Assembly: GCA_913043235.1 (NCBI GenBank)
Contig: CAJWLO010000021.1
Span: forward strand, 1 to 45,860
Direction of reading: 5' to 3'
Length of the DNA: 45,860 nt
DNA from: an uncultured Fidelibacterota bacterium
GTDB taxonomy: Bacteria; Fidelibacterota; Marinisomatia; Marinisomatales; UBA1611
Both the position numbers and the translations under genes were made by a program. Shown here in pieces: positions 27,496-37,100 of the stretch. Each line of letters begins with the position of its first letter. Position 1 is the stretch's first letter. The notes beneath the pieces are model-generated. The model was not told the origin of the DNA. It made no database searches and worked only from the letters and a program-made list of their open reading frames with translations.

Positions 27496-27794
27496 TCCCG
27501 GGTCAGGCTTTTAATATGAACTGTGGCTTCTTCCTTTAATAATTTATTCTTGGAGTATGTCAGGCAGCTTTTCCATGCAATGAGAGCCTCATTTTCTTCA
27601 TCAAGGGCCTCGTGCAGAAGGGCCTTCAGACGAAAGACTTCTGGATTGGTTTGATCCATATTTTGCGCTTCTACTACATGAGATAATGCATCTCTATATA
27701 GGCCAGCTTTCATAGCAGATAATGCTTTTACAAGTGGATCATCAGGTGCAGAAAAAATAATATTGATTAACAGTAAATAAGGAATGTATTTCAT
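27492..27794 (-). CDS. Small secreted TPR-repeat protein
   Basis: This 100-residue protein has a signal peptide (about 1-15) and two TPR-like helical repeats: LVKALSAMKAGLYRDALSHVVEAQNMDQTNPEVFRLKALLHEALDEENEALIAWKSCL shows the A/G/Y/A spacing. It probably scaffolds a periplasmic partner, perhaps the downstream lipoprotein. Its ATG overlaps the CBS gene stop and its TGA overlaps the lipoprotein ATG (both ATGA), so the three are translationally coupled. Confidence 0.7.
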   Translation of the reverse strand: MKYIPYLLLINIIFSAPDDPLVKALSAMKAGLYRDALSHVVEAQNMDQTNPEVFRLKALLHEALDEENEALIAWKSCLTYSKNKLLKEEATVHIKSLTRE

Positions 27795-28204
27795 GATGAT
27801 CCATCATTCTTATTAAGATTACTAACAGCTTTCAAAACATCTCTGCGACTAATCTGCCCCACAAGTTTTCCATTTTGTAACACGGGGAACCTTCGAAAAC
27901 GCAGATCAAGAAATTTTTGAGCTACTTCAGATAAGCTGTCATACAAGTTAATCGTTGTCAAATCGGTGGACATGTAATCTTTTACATAACCACTAAGATT
28001 ATTGTAATAAGATGATTCTAAGAGTGTCCATAAACAATCTTTTTCTGAAAGCATGCCTACAAGATTGCCTTTTTCATCAACCACGGGTGCTCCAGATATT
28101 TTATTTTCAAGAAAAGATTGAATTGCAGAACCAATAAGAGTTTCCGGAGAAAAGGTGATTAACTTAGTTGCCATAACATCTTTGATTGTATATCTAATTT
28201 CCAT
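27791..28204 (-). CDS. Two-CBS-domain protein
   Basis: A Bateman module of two CBS domains (about 5-65 and 73-130 of roughly 137 residues) makes up the whole protein. Such pairs bind adenosine nucleotides and sense energy state. Motifs are ISGAPVVDEKGNLVGMLSEKDCL and FRRFPVLQNGKLVGQISRRDVL. There is no fused catalytic domain, so it must act on another protein. The ATG at 28204 is preferred over a GTG at 28210, because the AGGAG ribosome binding site lies 8 bases before the ATG but only 2 bases before the GTG. It is first in the long minus-strand operon. Confidence 0.88.
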   Translation of the reverse strand: MEIRYTIKDVMATKLITFSPETLIGSAIQSFLENKISGAPVVDEKGNLVGMLSEKDCLWTLLESSYYNNLSGYVKDYMSTDLTTINLYDSLSEVAQKFLDLRFRRFPVLQNGKLVGQISRRDVLKAVSNLNKNDGSS

Positions 28205-28263
28205 AGACACTTCTCCTATCTTTTCCGAGTTGAATATAAGTTCTGAAAGATCTATGAACCAAT

Positions 28264-28279
28264 AAATGATTCATCATTT
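28264..28279. promoter_or_regulatory. Inverted repeat upstream of the CBS-led operon
   Basis: AAATGAT (28264-28270) and ATCATTT (28273-28279) form a 16-base near-palindrome, imperfect only at the central two bases, 60 bases upstream of the CBS gene start. It looks like an operator half-site pair, since no T tract follows. No binding protein can be named. Confidence 0.3.
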
Positions 28280-28327
28280 AAGATGATTAAGAATTCTTTA
28301 TGCCGATCAGTATTGAAGGATATAATA

Positions 28328-29197
28328 TTATTCAAATAAGGTGGTTTCAATGTTAAGTAAATATCTGGCCCGATTCTGGTAAAAGATATTATCTGGGAGT
28401 AGTACTGGTTGGCTATAAAGATCAATTGAAATTACTTCAGATAATTGTTGGTGGAATAATTCACGGTTACCCTTTTTCTGGTGATAATATTCCGCCATTT
28501 GTACCGCATTGCCCAAGTATTCGGGATGATGGGAGATTGCCTGCTCAAAATATTTTTTCGATTGAGAAATATCCACACCTGGAAGACGAATATAAAAAGC
28601 GCCGAAAAAACGATAGGAGCCACCAAAATGATAACCCGGATCAAGGGAATTAATACGGTGCATGATTACTTCCAAGAGTTCGCGATTATTTAATCGTTCA
28701 ATAACTGGCTTGGTGTATAAGTAATGCGCTTGATTTGTAGCCCACCAATAAAGGCCAGGTACTATATTCTGGGGAGCATCTGCTATGGCTGCTAAAAGCC
28801 TGAAAGTGGAGTCACCTTGTATTTCTTGGTGGATTGATTGGAAATCTGGGTGCATCAAAACAGCGTTTTTTGAAATACCAGCACCGATTCGAAATAAGCT
28901 ATCTTTTTTTATGGTACTGGATTCCGAGAATAAAGCTTGGGTATATAGAATCTGACTGTACAAAATAGCCAGATCAAAATCTTCTATACGTTTTTCGTGA
29001 GCTAGGCTTATAAAATGTTCTGCGTAAAAAAGTGATAAAGAATCATTTCGATTATCCCAATGGGATTTCCCTTGTTCAATCAAGTAGTCAATATTCTTCT
29101 CAACTGCATGAACCTGTTTTCCAGTACCAGCACAGTGTAGCCACAATTGTACTGCAACCACTAGAAATATTATTTTTAATGTTTGAATTTTAATCAA
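28328..29197 (-). CDS. Secreted protein with TPR-like helices, function unknown
   Basis: The 289-residue protein has an N-terminal hydrophobic signal (residues 5-22: TLKIIFLVVAVQLWLHCAG). The cysteine follows a histidine rather than A/G/S, so it is a poor lipobox. The rest is alpha-helical and repeat-like (YLIEQGKSHWDNRNDSLSLFYAEHFISLAH; YFEQAISHHPEYLGNAVQMAEYYHQKKGN), consistent with TPR or Sel1-type modules. The start is TTG at 29197; no ATG keeps the signal peptide. It is divergent from phoH and 124 bases upstream of the CBS-led operon. Confidence 0.65.
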   Translation of the reverse strand: MIKIQTLKIIFLVVAVQLWLHCAGTGKQVHAVEKNIDYLIEQGKSHWDNRNDSLSLFYAEHFISLAHEKRIEDFDLAILYSQILYTQALFSESSTIKKDSLFRIGAGISKNAVLMHPDFQSIHQEIQGDSTFRLLAAIADAPQNIVPGLYWWATNQAHYLYTKPVIERLNNRELLEVIMHRINSLDPGYHFGGSYRFFGAFYIRLPGVDISQSKKYFEQAISHHPEYLGNAVQMAEYYHQKKGNRELFHQQLSEVISIDLYSQPVLLPDNIFYQNRARYLLNIETTLFE

Positions 29198-29261
29198 TGT
29201 CAGTAAATCAGTATAGCAATTGGTAAATTTTACTCCAAGAAATTACACTTCTCATTAAATC

Positions 29262-30221
29262 ATGGAAAAGATACTTGAAATAAAAACTATTGAACCTGCA
29301 ACTCTTTTAGGCGTCGGTGATGCGCATTTAAAATTAATTCAAGAAGCTCTCCCGGCAATACTTGTGGTGCGCGGTGATGTGATCAAGATAAGTGGTGAAA
29401 AAACCATTGTGGAACAAGTCCATGAAATATTGCACGAAATGATGACCACACTGGGGAGTAAAGGCAATCTTTCATCTTGGGATGTACAAAAATTGATTAC
29501 ACTTGTACAATCTACGAATGGATATGAAGAAACAACTCTGATTCCACCGAACCGTGTGATACACTATGGGCAAAAAGGTGCTATTGTGCCCAAAACCACA
29601 GGTCAAGATCGATACGCTGATCTTGTTGTAAAAAATGATATCGTATTTGCTATGGGACCTGCTGGTACTGGAAAAACTTTTCTGGCCATAGCGTTTGCTG
29701 TAGCAGCCTTGGATAGACATGAAGCAGATCGTATAGTCTTGTGTCGTCCTGCAGTTGAAGCAGGGGAGAGCTTAGGATTTTTGCCCGGCGATTTAAAGGA
29801 AAAGGTAGACCCCTATTTTGCTCCGATTTATGATGCTTTAAACTATATGCTACCCCAGAATAAATTGAAAAAACTGTTGGAAAATAAAACGATTGAGGTA
29901 GCGCCGCTAGCCTATATGCGAGGCCGGACATTGGACAATGCTTTTATGATTCTGGATGAAGCTCAAAATGCGGCAATCATGCAAATGAAAATGTTTTTGA
30001 CAAGGTTGGGTAATGGTTCAAGAGCAATCGTCACTGGTGATATAACGCAGATTGATCTGCAAAGACAGACGGATTCAGGTCTTGTTCAAGTGGTAAAGAT
30101 TTTACAAAATGTTGATGGAATCGGATTTGTAACACTTGATGATGCCGATGTGGTTAGGCACCCATTAGTTAGAAAAATCATACTGGCCTACGATAGTCAT
30201 GAACCAAATAAGAAAAAATAA
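29262..30221 (+). CDS. PhoH-family ATPase
   Basis: The 319-residue protein has an N-terminal KH-like part (VGDAHLKLIQEALPAILVVRGDVIKISG). The PhoH P-loop follows with GPAGTGKTFLAIAFAVAAL (about 129-147), then VEAGESLGFLPGDLKEKVDPYFAPIYDAL and the Walker B LDEAQNAAIMQMKMFLTRLG. GDITQIDL and HPLVRKII complete the core. The family is linked to RNA metabolism and often to ybeY, which is not adjacent here. The start at 29262 gives MEKILEIKTI. It is divergent from the TPR-like protein gene. Confidence 0.92.
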   Translation: MEKILEIKTIEPATLLGVGDAHLKLIQEALPAILVVRGDVIKISGEKTIVEQVHEILHEMMTTLGSKGNLSSWDVQKLITLVQSTNGYEETTLIPPNRVIHYGQKGAIVPKTTGQDRYADLVVKNDIVFAMGPAGTGKTFLAIAFAVAALDRHEADRIVLCRPAVEAGESLGFLPGDLKEKVDPYFAPIYDALNYMLPQNKLKKLLENKTIEVAPLAYMRGRTLDNAFMILDEAQNAAIMQMKMFLTRLGNGSRAIVTGDITQIDLQRQTDSGLVQVVKILQNVDGIGFVTLDDADVVRHPLVRKIILAYDSHEPNKKK

Positions 30222-30309
30222 TTATTCTTTCGCAGTTAAGAGACACCTTTAAACAGGGTTATCTAATCAGTAAAAAAAGTTTAATTTTAATTAATTTCCC
30301 ACACCGTTC

Positions 30310-30318
30310 TGGTATAAA
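30310..30318 (+). promoter_or_regulatory. Possible extended -10 promoter for the thiolase gene
   Basis: TGGTATAAA (30310-30318) resembles an extended -10 element, 17 bases before the thiolase ATG at 30335; no convincing -35 is seen. The leader would be very short and has no ribosome binding site. The other bases of the gap after phoH (30222-30309) hold nothing recognisable. Confidence 0.25.
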
Positions 30319-30334
30319 ATATTAAAAATGTGGC

Positions 30335-31519
30335 ATGCAGTCTAATTCAGTAATAATCACAGCAAAAAGAACACCTATAGGATCTTTCCAAGGCTCTTTG
30401 AATTCTGTATCTGCTCCGCAGCTTGGTGCAACTGCAATCCAGGCCATAGTTAAGGAAACGGATGTACCAAAAGGAGAGATAGACGAAGTCATTATGGGTA
30501 ATGTTTTATCAGCAGGAATTGGTCAGGCTCCGGCCCGACAGGCTACTCTACTGGGAAAACTTCCCAATTATGTGGAATGTACTACGATCAATAAAATGTG
30601 CGGTTCTGGTCTAAAAGCTATTATGCTTGCTGCTCAAGCCATTGGTAACGGTGATGCAGAGCTGGTTATTGCTGGTGGCATGGAGAGTATGTCTAATGCT
30701 CCTTACCTACTAGCTGGTGCTAGAACCGGTTATAGGCTTGGTCATGGAAAGATGATAGACAGCATGATTTATGATGGTCTCTGGGATGCTTATAATGATA
30801 TGCACATGGGTAATTGTGCCGAATTATGTGCAAAGGAGAGAGGGTTTACTCGTAAGGCACAGGATGGGTTTGCAATTGAATCTTATAAAAGAGCTCAGAT
30901 TGCACAGAAGGAAGGCATATTTACCCATGAGATTGTTCCAGTAAAGATTGATCAAAGCAAACGAGACTCCTGCCTGGTTTATCGGGATGAAGAGCCTGGG
31001 AAAGTAAAATTTGAAAAAATTCCAACCCTGAATCCAGCTTTTATAAAAAATGGAACCATTACAGCGGCCAATGCATCAAAATTAAACGACGGGGCAGCTG
31101 CAGTTTTGATTTCCAGCGAGCAAAAAGCGAAAGAATTGGAGCTAAAGCCACTGGCAAGGTTGGTCGCGCATGCATCTGCTGCTCATGAGCCAGAATGGTT
31201 TACCACTGCACCAGGGAAGGCAATTGAAAAGGTATTAGAAAAGGCAAACTTATCTGCTGAGGATATTGATCTGTGGGAGATCAATGAAGCTTTTTCAGCA
31301 GTTACCATGGCAGCCATGGAAGATTTTCAGATCGATCATAATAAGGTTAATATCTATGGTGGTGCCGTGGCAATAGGCCATCCAATTGGAGCCTCGGGAG
31401 CAAGAATATTGACTACTTTATTAAATGCTCTTTATCAAACCAACTCTAGATATGGACTTGCGACAGTTTGTATTGGTGGAGGTGAAGCATCAGCTGTTAT
31501 AATTGAAAATTATGATTGA
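30335..31519 (+). CDS. Acetyl-CoA C-acetyltransferase (thiolase)
   Basis: This 394-residue thiolase condenses or cleaves acyl-CoA in short-chain fatty-acid or acetoacetyl-CoA metabolism. All catalytic motifs are present: nucleophilic C89 in NKMCGSGLKA, the histidine in GGAVAIGHPIGASGARI (about 342-358) and the second cysteine in VCIGGGEASAVIIE (about 378-391). NEAF-type and QVNEAF-like positions appear as INEAFSAVTM. The acyl-CoA dehydrogenase gene overlaps its last 8 bases, so the two act in the same pathway. Confidence 0.94.
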   Translation: MQSNSVIITAKRTPIGSFQGSLNSVSAPQLGATAIQAIVKETDVPKGEIDEVIMGNVLSAGIGQAPARQATLLGKLPNYVECTTINKMCGSGLKAIMLAAQAIGNGDAELVIAGGMESMSNAPYLLAGARTGYRLGHGKMIDSMIYDGLWDAYNDMHMGNCAELCAKERGFTRKAQDGFAIESYKRAQIAQKEGIFTHEIVPVKIDQSKRDSCLVYRDEEPGKVKFEKIPTLNPAFIKNGTITAANASKLNDGAAAVLISSEQKAKELELKPLARLVAHASAAHEPEWFTTAPGKAIEKVLEKANLSAEDIDLWEINEAFSAVTMAAMEDFQIDHNKVNIYGGAVAIGHPIGASGARILTTLLNALYQTNSRYGLATVCIGGGEASAVIIENYD

Positions 31520-32654
31520 TTTTGCACTCACCGAAACCCAGGAACTGATCCAAAAAACTGCTCATGAATTTGCTGTTGAACACCTTGCACCTAATGTAAT
31601 TGATCGTGATGAAAATGCTGAATTTCCATACAAACAAATAAAATTAATGGGTGAATTGGGTTTTATGGGAATGATGGTACCTAAGAAATATAATGGCGCA
31701 GGACTAGATACATTGACCTATATTATTGCATTGGAGGAAATCGCAGTAGTGGAAGCAGCAACGTCCACTATTATGTCCGTTAATAATTCTCTGGTTTGTC
31801 AGCTTTTAGTGGATTGGGGTACCGATACTCAAAAAGATCAATATTTAAAAATGTTAGCCAGTGGCGAGAAACTAGGTGCCTATAGCCTTAGTGAACCTCA
31901 ATCCGGATCTGATGCCAGCAACTTAAAAACTCATGCTAGAAGAGAAAATGATCATTATATTATCAATGGTACAAAAAATTGGGTAACTAATGGCATCAAT
32001 TCTGATATTGTAATTCTATTTTGCGTAACGGACAAAGACCTAGGATCCAAAGGAATTTCCGCTTTTATTATCAATAAAGAAACTGCTGGGTTAGTCACTG
32101 GACAAAAGGAAGACAAACTTGGGATTCGTGCTTCAGACACTTGTGAATTGTATTTTGAGAATTGTAAGGTGCCAATAAAGAACAGGATAGGAGATGAAGG
32201 AATTGGATTTGAAATAGCAATGAAAACACTAAGGGGGGGGCGGATAGGTATTGCTACTCAGGCATTGGGAATTGCTCGTGCTGCCCTTGAATCAGCATTG
32301 ACCTATGCGATTGAACGAAAACAATTTGGTAAAAATATAGGGTCCTTTGGAGCGATACGAAATAAATTAGCAGATATAGCTACAGAAATTGATGCTGCGC
32401 GATTATTAATCTGGCGTGCAGCGAAATTGAAAGATAATGGGGAATCGTTTATAAAAGAGAGTTCAATGGCAAAATTGTATGCATCAACAGTAGCGATGAA
32501 AGCTGCAACAGACTGTGTTCAGATACACGGTGGCTATGGATATATGCGGGAATACGGAGTGGAACGTTTGATGCGTGATGCCAAAATAACCCAGATTTAT
32601 GAAGGAACATCAGAAATTCAACAACTTGTCATTGGTCGGGAATTGATGAAATGA
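31512..32654 (+). CDS. Acyl-CoA dehydrogenase
   Basis: This FAD enzyme, about 380 residues, introduces the trans-2,3 double bond in acyl-CoA. It shows YSLSEPQSGSDASNLKTHARR (FAD and substrate region, about 132-152), NGTKNWVTNGINSDI (about 157-171) and the catalytic-base segment QIYEGTSEIQQLVIGREL near the end, with the active-site glutamate in YEGT. The ATG at 31512 gives MIDFALTETQELIQ, the normal family start; a TTG nine bases earlier is ignored. The downstream ilvE start overlaps its stop as ATGA. Short- or branched-chain acyl-CoA is likely, given thiolase and branched-chain aminotransferase neighbours. Confidence 0.94.
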   Translation: MIDFALTETQELIQKTAHEFAVEHLAPNVIDRDENAEFPYKQIKLMGELGFMGMMVPKKYNGAGLDTLTYIIALEEIAVVEAATSTIMSVNNSLVCQLLVDWGTDTQKDQYLKMLASGEKLGAYSLSEPQSGSDASNLKTHARRENDHYIINGTKNWVTNGINSDIVILFCVTDKDLGSKGISAFIINKETAGLVTGQKEDKLGIRASDTCELYFENCKVPIKNRIGDEGIGFEIAMKTLRGGRIGIATQALGIARAALESALTYAIERKQFGKNIGSFGAIRNKLADIATEIDAARLLIWRAAKLKDNGESFIKESSMAKLYASTVAMKAATDCVQIHGGYGYMREYGVERLMRDAKITQIYEGTSEIQQLVIGRELMK

Positions 32655-33685
32655 AAAAAGATCACAAAGATAGTGTTAACTGGGATGACCTTGGTTTTGA
32701 TGTGGTAGAGACAAAAAGTATGTTTCAAGCAATTCACTCCGAGAATGGTCAGTGGTCAAATGGTGAGTTAATCCCCTACGGGCCTATCCAATTATCGCCT
32801 GCAGCAGGTGTTCTGAATTATGGTCAGGGTGTTTTTGAGGGTATGAAAGCATTGAAAACAGCACAAGGGAATGTGATATTATTTCGCCCCGATATGAATG
32901 CAAAACGAATTTCTATGTCTTCAAGACGTCTATGTATACCACAAATGCAGGAATCTTTTTTTTTACGGGGCGTAACAGCAACCGTAAAAGATAATTTGGA
33001 TTATGTGCCTCCCTATGGGAAAGGCAGTCTATATATACGGCCAGTTATATGGGGGACAGCACCTGTACTTGGTGTTCGACCTGTCTCTGAATACACTTTT
33101 ATGATCTTTGTTTCGCCAGTAGGGCCTTATTTTAAGGGTGGTGTAAAGCCCCTTAACCTAATAATCACCTCAGCTTTCCACCGTGCAGCACCAAAAGGCA
33201 TCGGCAATGCCAAAGCAATTGGAAATTATTCAGCATCTCTCTATCCTTTGATGGAAGCAAAAAAGCAAGGTTATGATGAGGTGATTTATCTGGATGCAAA
33301 GCATGAGAGGCAAATTGAGGAGGTCGGTTCTGCTAATGTTTTTATTGTTAAAGATAATGTACTTAAAACTCCCAATTTGGATGGTGCTATTCTGCCGGGA
33401 GTTACGCGAGATTCGACAATTACTACTGCGAAAAAAATTCATAATCTTGATGTGCTGGAAACTGAAATTACCATTGATGAAATCTTAAATGCTGATGAGG
33501 TATTCTGCACTGGAACCGCTGTCGTAGTGACACCTGTCGGTACAATTACCTACCAAGGACAAAGAATAGTGATAGGTAATGGGGAAATGGGACCCTTTAC
33601 ACAAAGGCTTCGTGAAACTTTAATAGGTATTCAACTTCAAGAAATAGAAGATCCTTTCGGGTGGGTTATAGCAATAAATGGATAA
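32651..33685 (+). CDS. ilvE: Branched-chain amino-acid aminotransferase
   Basis: This class IV PLP aminotransferase of 344 residues interconverts leucine, isoleucine or valine with their 2-oxo acids. Key segments are LNYGQGVFEGMKAL (55-68), the PLP-lysine region GIGNAKAIGNYSASL with K188, EVGSANVFIVKD and LPGVTRDS (about 253-260). The alpha/beta loop and length match the bacterial-eukaryotic BCAT type. The start overlaps the acyl-CoA dehydrogenase stop, linking it to branched-chain acyl-CoA degradation. Confidence 0.93.
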   Translation: MKKDHKDSVNWDDLGFDVVETKSMFQAIHSENGQWSNGELIPYGPIQLSPAAGVLNYGQGVFEGMKALKTAQGNVILFRPDMNAKRISMSSRRLCIPQMQESFFLRGVTATVKDNLDYVPPYGKGSLYIRPVIWGTAPVLGVRPVSEYTFMIFVSPVGPYFKGGVKPLNLIITSAFHRAAPKGIGNAKAIGNYSASLYPLMEAKKQGYDEVIYLDAKHERQIEEVGSANVFIVKDNVLKTPNLDGAILPGVTRDSTITTAKKIHNLDVLETEITIDEILNADEVFCTGTAVVVTPVGTITYQGQRIVIGNGEMGPFTQRLRETLIGIQLQEIEDPFGWVIAING

Positions 33686-33712
33686 ACTGAATCAATTGAT
33701 TATATTTTGAAT

Positions 33713-34144
33713 ATGAGCTCTTCTAAACACCATCCTAGGCGAGATGCGCGGGAAGGGGCTATGCAGGCCCTTTTTGCTAGCCAGTTCTCCAACGAATCAC
33801 CTCGAAAGATTTTGGCCAGATTTCTAGATTCCTTCATCAAGCACAGAGAAAATGTATTTTTTATTGAAGAACTCTACCATTGCGTTATAGAGCATTCTGA
33901 ATGGGCAGACGATTTGATAAAAATTCATTTGCAGAACTGGGATTTTAATCGCGTTGCACAGGTTGATCAAGTTCTATTGAGAATGGGTGTATGTGAAATA
34001 TTTTTTATGGATGATATACCTCCAAAAGTCACCATCACCGAAATGGTAGAAATAGCAAAAATATACAGCACAGAAGAGAGTTCGGGCTTTATAAATGGTA
34101 TTCTGGATTCTGTATTTAAAGATTACCAGCAGAAAGTGAATTAA
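33713..34144 (+). CDS. nusB: Transcription antitermination protein NusB
   Basis: This small all-helical protein of about 143 residues binds boxA RNA with NusE (S10) during rRNA transcription. Visible motifs are RRDAREGAMQALFASQFS at the start and RVAQVDQVLLRMGVCEIFFMDDIPPKVTITEMVEIAKIYSTEESSGFINGILDSV at the end, both strongly typical. The ATG at 33713 is chosen; a TTG at 33707 would add only two residues. It lies between ilvE and secA; the secA ATG follows 2 bases after its stop. Confidence 0.94.
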   Translation: MSSSKHHPRRDAREGAMQALFASQFSNESPRKILARFLDSFIKHRENVFFIEELYHCVIEHSEWADDLIKIHLQNWDFNRVAQVDQVLLRMGVCEIFFMDDIPPKVTITEMVEIAKIYSTEESSGFINGILDSVFKDYQQKVN

Positions 34145-34146
34145 AA

Positions 34147-37100
34147 ATGGTACTTGCAAAATTATTTGGCACAAAGTCTGAAAGAGAAACAAAAAAACTT
34201 ATTCCGCTTATCGATGAAATAAACCAATTCTGTGAGACTCTTTCATTAAAATCAGATGAAGATCTGGTTAATCGAACCCATGAAATGCGTGAAATTGTAA
34301 TAAATTCCAGAGTAACAAAAAAAGAATCCCTTCCTGAAAATATAAATCGACAGGAGCAGAAAAATGCAATATTAGAAGCAGAACAGGATGCACTTGACAA
34401 TATAATGGTTGAAGCCTTTGCCATGGTAAAAGAAACCTGCCGTAGGATGTGTGGCACATCCTGGCGTGTTTCAGGCCATGATACGATCTGGGAGATGATC
34501 CCTTATGATGTTCAGATCATGGGTGCAATTACCCTGCACCGAGGGAAAATCACAGAAATGAAAACTGGGGAAGGTAAAACACTTGTAGCGACAATGCCTA
34601 TTTTCCTTAATGCCTTGACGGACCGCGGAGTGCATGTGATTACTGTCAATGATTATTTAGCCCAGCGGGATGCTGAATGGATGGGTGAGGTCTATAAGCG
34701 CTTGGGACTATCGGTAGGATTTATTTTGAATTCAATGGACAATGTTCAACGACGTGAAATGTACAGCCGGGATATCACCTATGGTACGAATAATGAGTTT
34801 GGGTTTGATTATCTGCGTGATAATATGTCCCTACAAAAGGAGGATTTGGTACAGCGTGATTATGCCTTTGCTGTAGTAGATGAGGTTGATAGTGTATTGA
34901 TTGATGAGGCAAGAACCCCTTTGATTATTTCAGGCACCATTGATGCACCTGTAGATGATACTTTCCAAAAATTGAAACCAGATGTTCAGCGGTTGGTCAA
35001 AAAACAATCGGGACTTGTATCAAATTTCGTCAGGGAAGCACAAAAGTATCTTGATGAAGATGATGAGGATAATGCTGGCTTAAAACTGCTTCAGGCAAGT
35101 AGGGGAATGCCAAAAAATCGACAAGTTATGAAAATCTTCCAAGAAACGGGTATGTTGAAACTGTCACAGGATATAGAGGCTATACATATTCGGGATAAAA
35201 AACTTCATGAAGTAGATGATGATCTTTATTTCGCGATTGATGAAAAAAGCCATGTTATGGATATCACGGAAAAAGGTAGAAATCTTTTATCACCTGAAAA
35301 TCCTGAAACATTTATTATTCCTGATCTGGGCGAAATGCTTAATGCGATTGATGAACAAAATGATTTGAATGAAATTGAAAAAGAGCAAGAAAAAGAAAAA
35401 GCCCATCAACTCCATGCTGAACGTAGCGGTACAATTCATAATTTTAATCAGTTATTGCGTGCGTTCACCATGTATGAAAAAGATGTGGATTATGTAGTAC
35501 AGGATGGGAAAGTGATGATTGTGGATGAATTTACCGGTCGGGTTTTGCCTGGAAGAAGATATTCAGATGGATTGCACCAGGCCTTGGAGGCTAAGGAAAA
35601 TGTGCGGATTGAACGTGAAACACAGACCTTAGCGACTATCACTATTCAAAATTATTTCAGGCTGTACGATAAATTGGCGGGTATGACCGGTACAGCGGAA
35701 ACAGAAGCAGAAGAACTGGGTTCTATTTACCATCTGGATGTAACTGTTATGCCAACCCATCGTTCCCTGATTAGAGATGACAGGGATGACGTTGTTTATA
35801 AGACAAAACGGGAAAAATATAATGCGGCTATTGATGAGATTTCTGAATGCCACCATAAAGGGCAGCCAGTGCTAGTTGGCACAATAACAGTGGAAGTATC
35901 TGAACTTTTATCCCGCATGCTAAAAAGGAAAAATATTCCTCATAATGTATTAAATGCCAAGCAGCATAAAAGTGAAGCAGAAATTGTAGCCCGTGCTGGT
36001 CAGCCCGGTGCAGTAACCATTGCCACCAATATGGCAGGACGGGGGACAGATATCAAATTGGGAGATGGTGTTAAAGAGTTAGGAGGATTACATATAATAG
36101 GTACCGAGCGTCATGAATCTCGGCGTATTGATTTACAATTGCGAGGTCGCAGCGGAAGACAAGGAGATCCTGGATCTTCCAGGTTCTATTTGTCATTGGA
36201 AGATGATTTGATGCGTCTATTTGGATCAGATAGGGTAGCAGCCATTATGGACCGCATGGGGATAGAAGAAGGTGAGGTTATTTCTGCTGGAATGGTTACT
36301 AAAGCCATAGGTAATGCTCAGAAGAAAGTGGAAGTGCGAAACTTTGGTATTCGTAAGCATTTGCTGGAATATGATGATGTGATGAATCAGCAACGCCAGG
36401 TTGTTTATGATATCCGCAAACAGGCACTATCTGGTAAAGATATGAACGATACAGTTTTACAGATTATTGATGATTTCATTATGGATGAGGTGGATGCGCA
36501 GGCTGAAATAGGTCCGCCTGATCTGTGGGACTGGGATCATCTGAAACAAGTTTTTGCATCCCATCTTATGTTAGATGGATCTTACAAAAAGATCAGGAAT
36601 GCACTGAACAAGGATGATTTTACGGCTGATGAAGCAGGAGATTGGGTCTTAAATGAGACTCAGGCAATTTATAAAGCAAGAGAATCTTTATTACCGTCGG
36701 AAATGATGCGCGGGTTCGAGCGTTTTGTTATATTGAGGACAATAGATGAAAAATGGAAAGATCACCTATATGCCATGGACCAACTCCGCGAAGGGATCAA
36801 CTTAAGAGCTTATGGCCAGAAAGATCCACTGTTAGAATATAAATCGGAGGGTTTTAAATTATTTCAGGAAATGATGGTGGATATGAATGCTACCACAGTC
36901 CAACGGTTATTCAGAACGCAAATTCAAGGTGCCGCTGAACAACCGCAAGCAAAGGATCGTTCTGTGCGCAATGTACAAATGCAGCATCAGGATACTACAG
37001 GCATGGGTTTTGCTGGCCAGCCCGAAGCTCAGCATCAAGCCAATCAACCCCAGCAAGTCAGATCGCCGATTACTGTGGGAAAGAAAATTGGGCGCAATGA

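Noticed and set aside
28328-29197. Lipoprotein status of the 289-residue protein
   Set aside because: The residue before the cysteine is histidine, which does not fit a lipobox.
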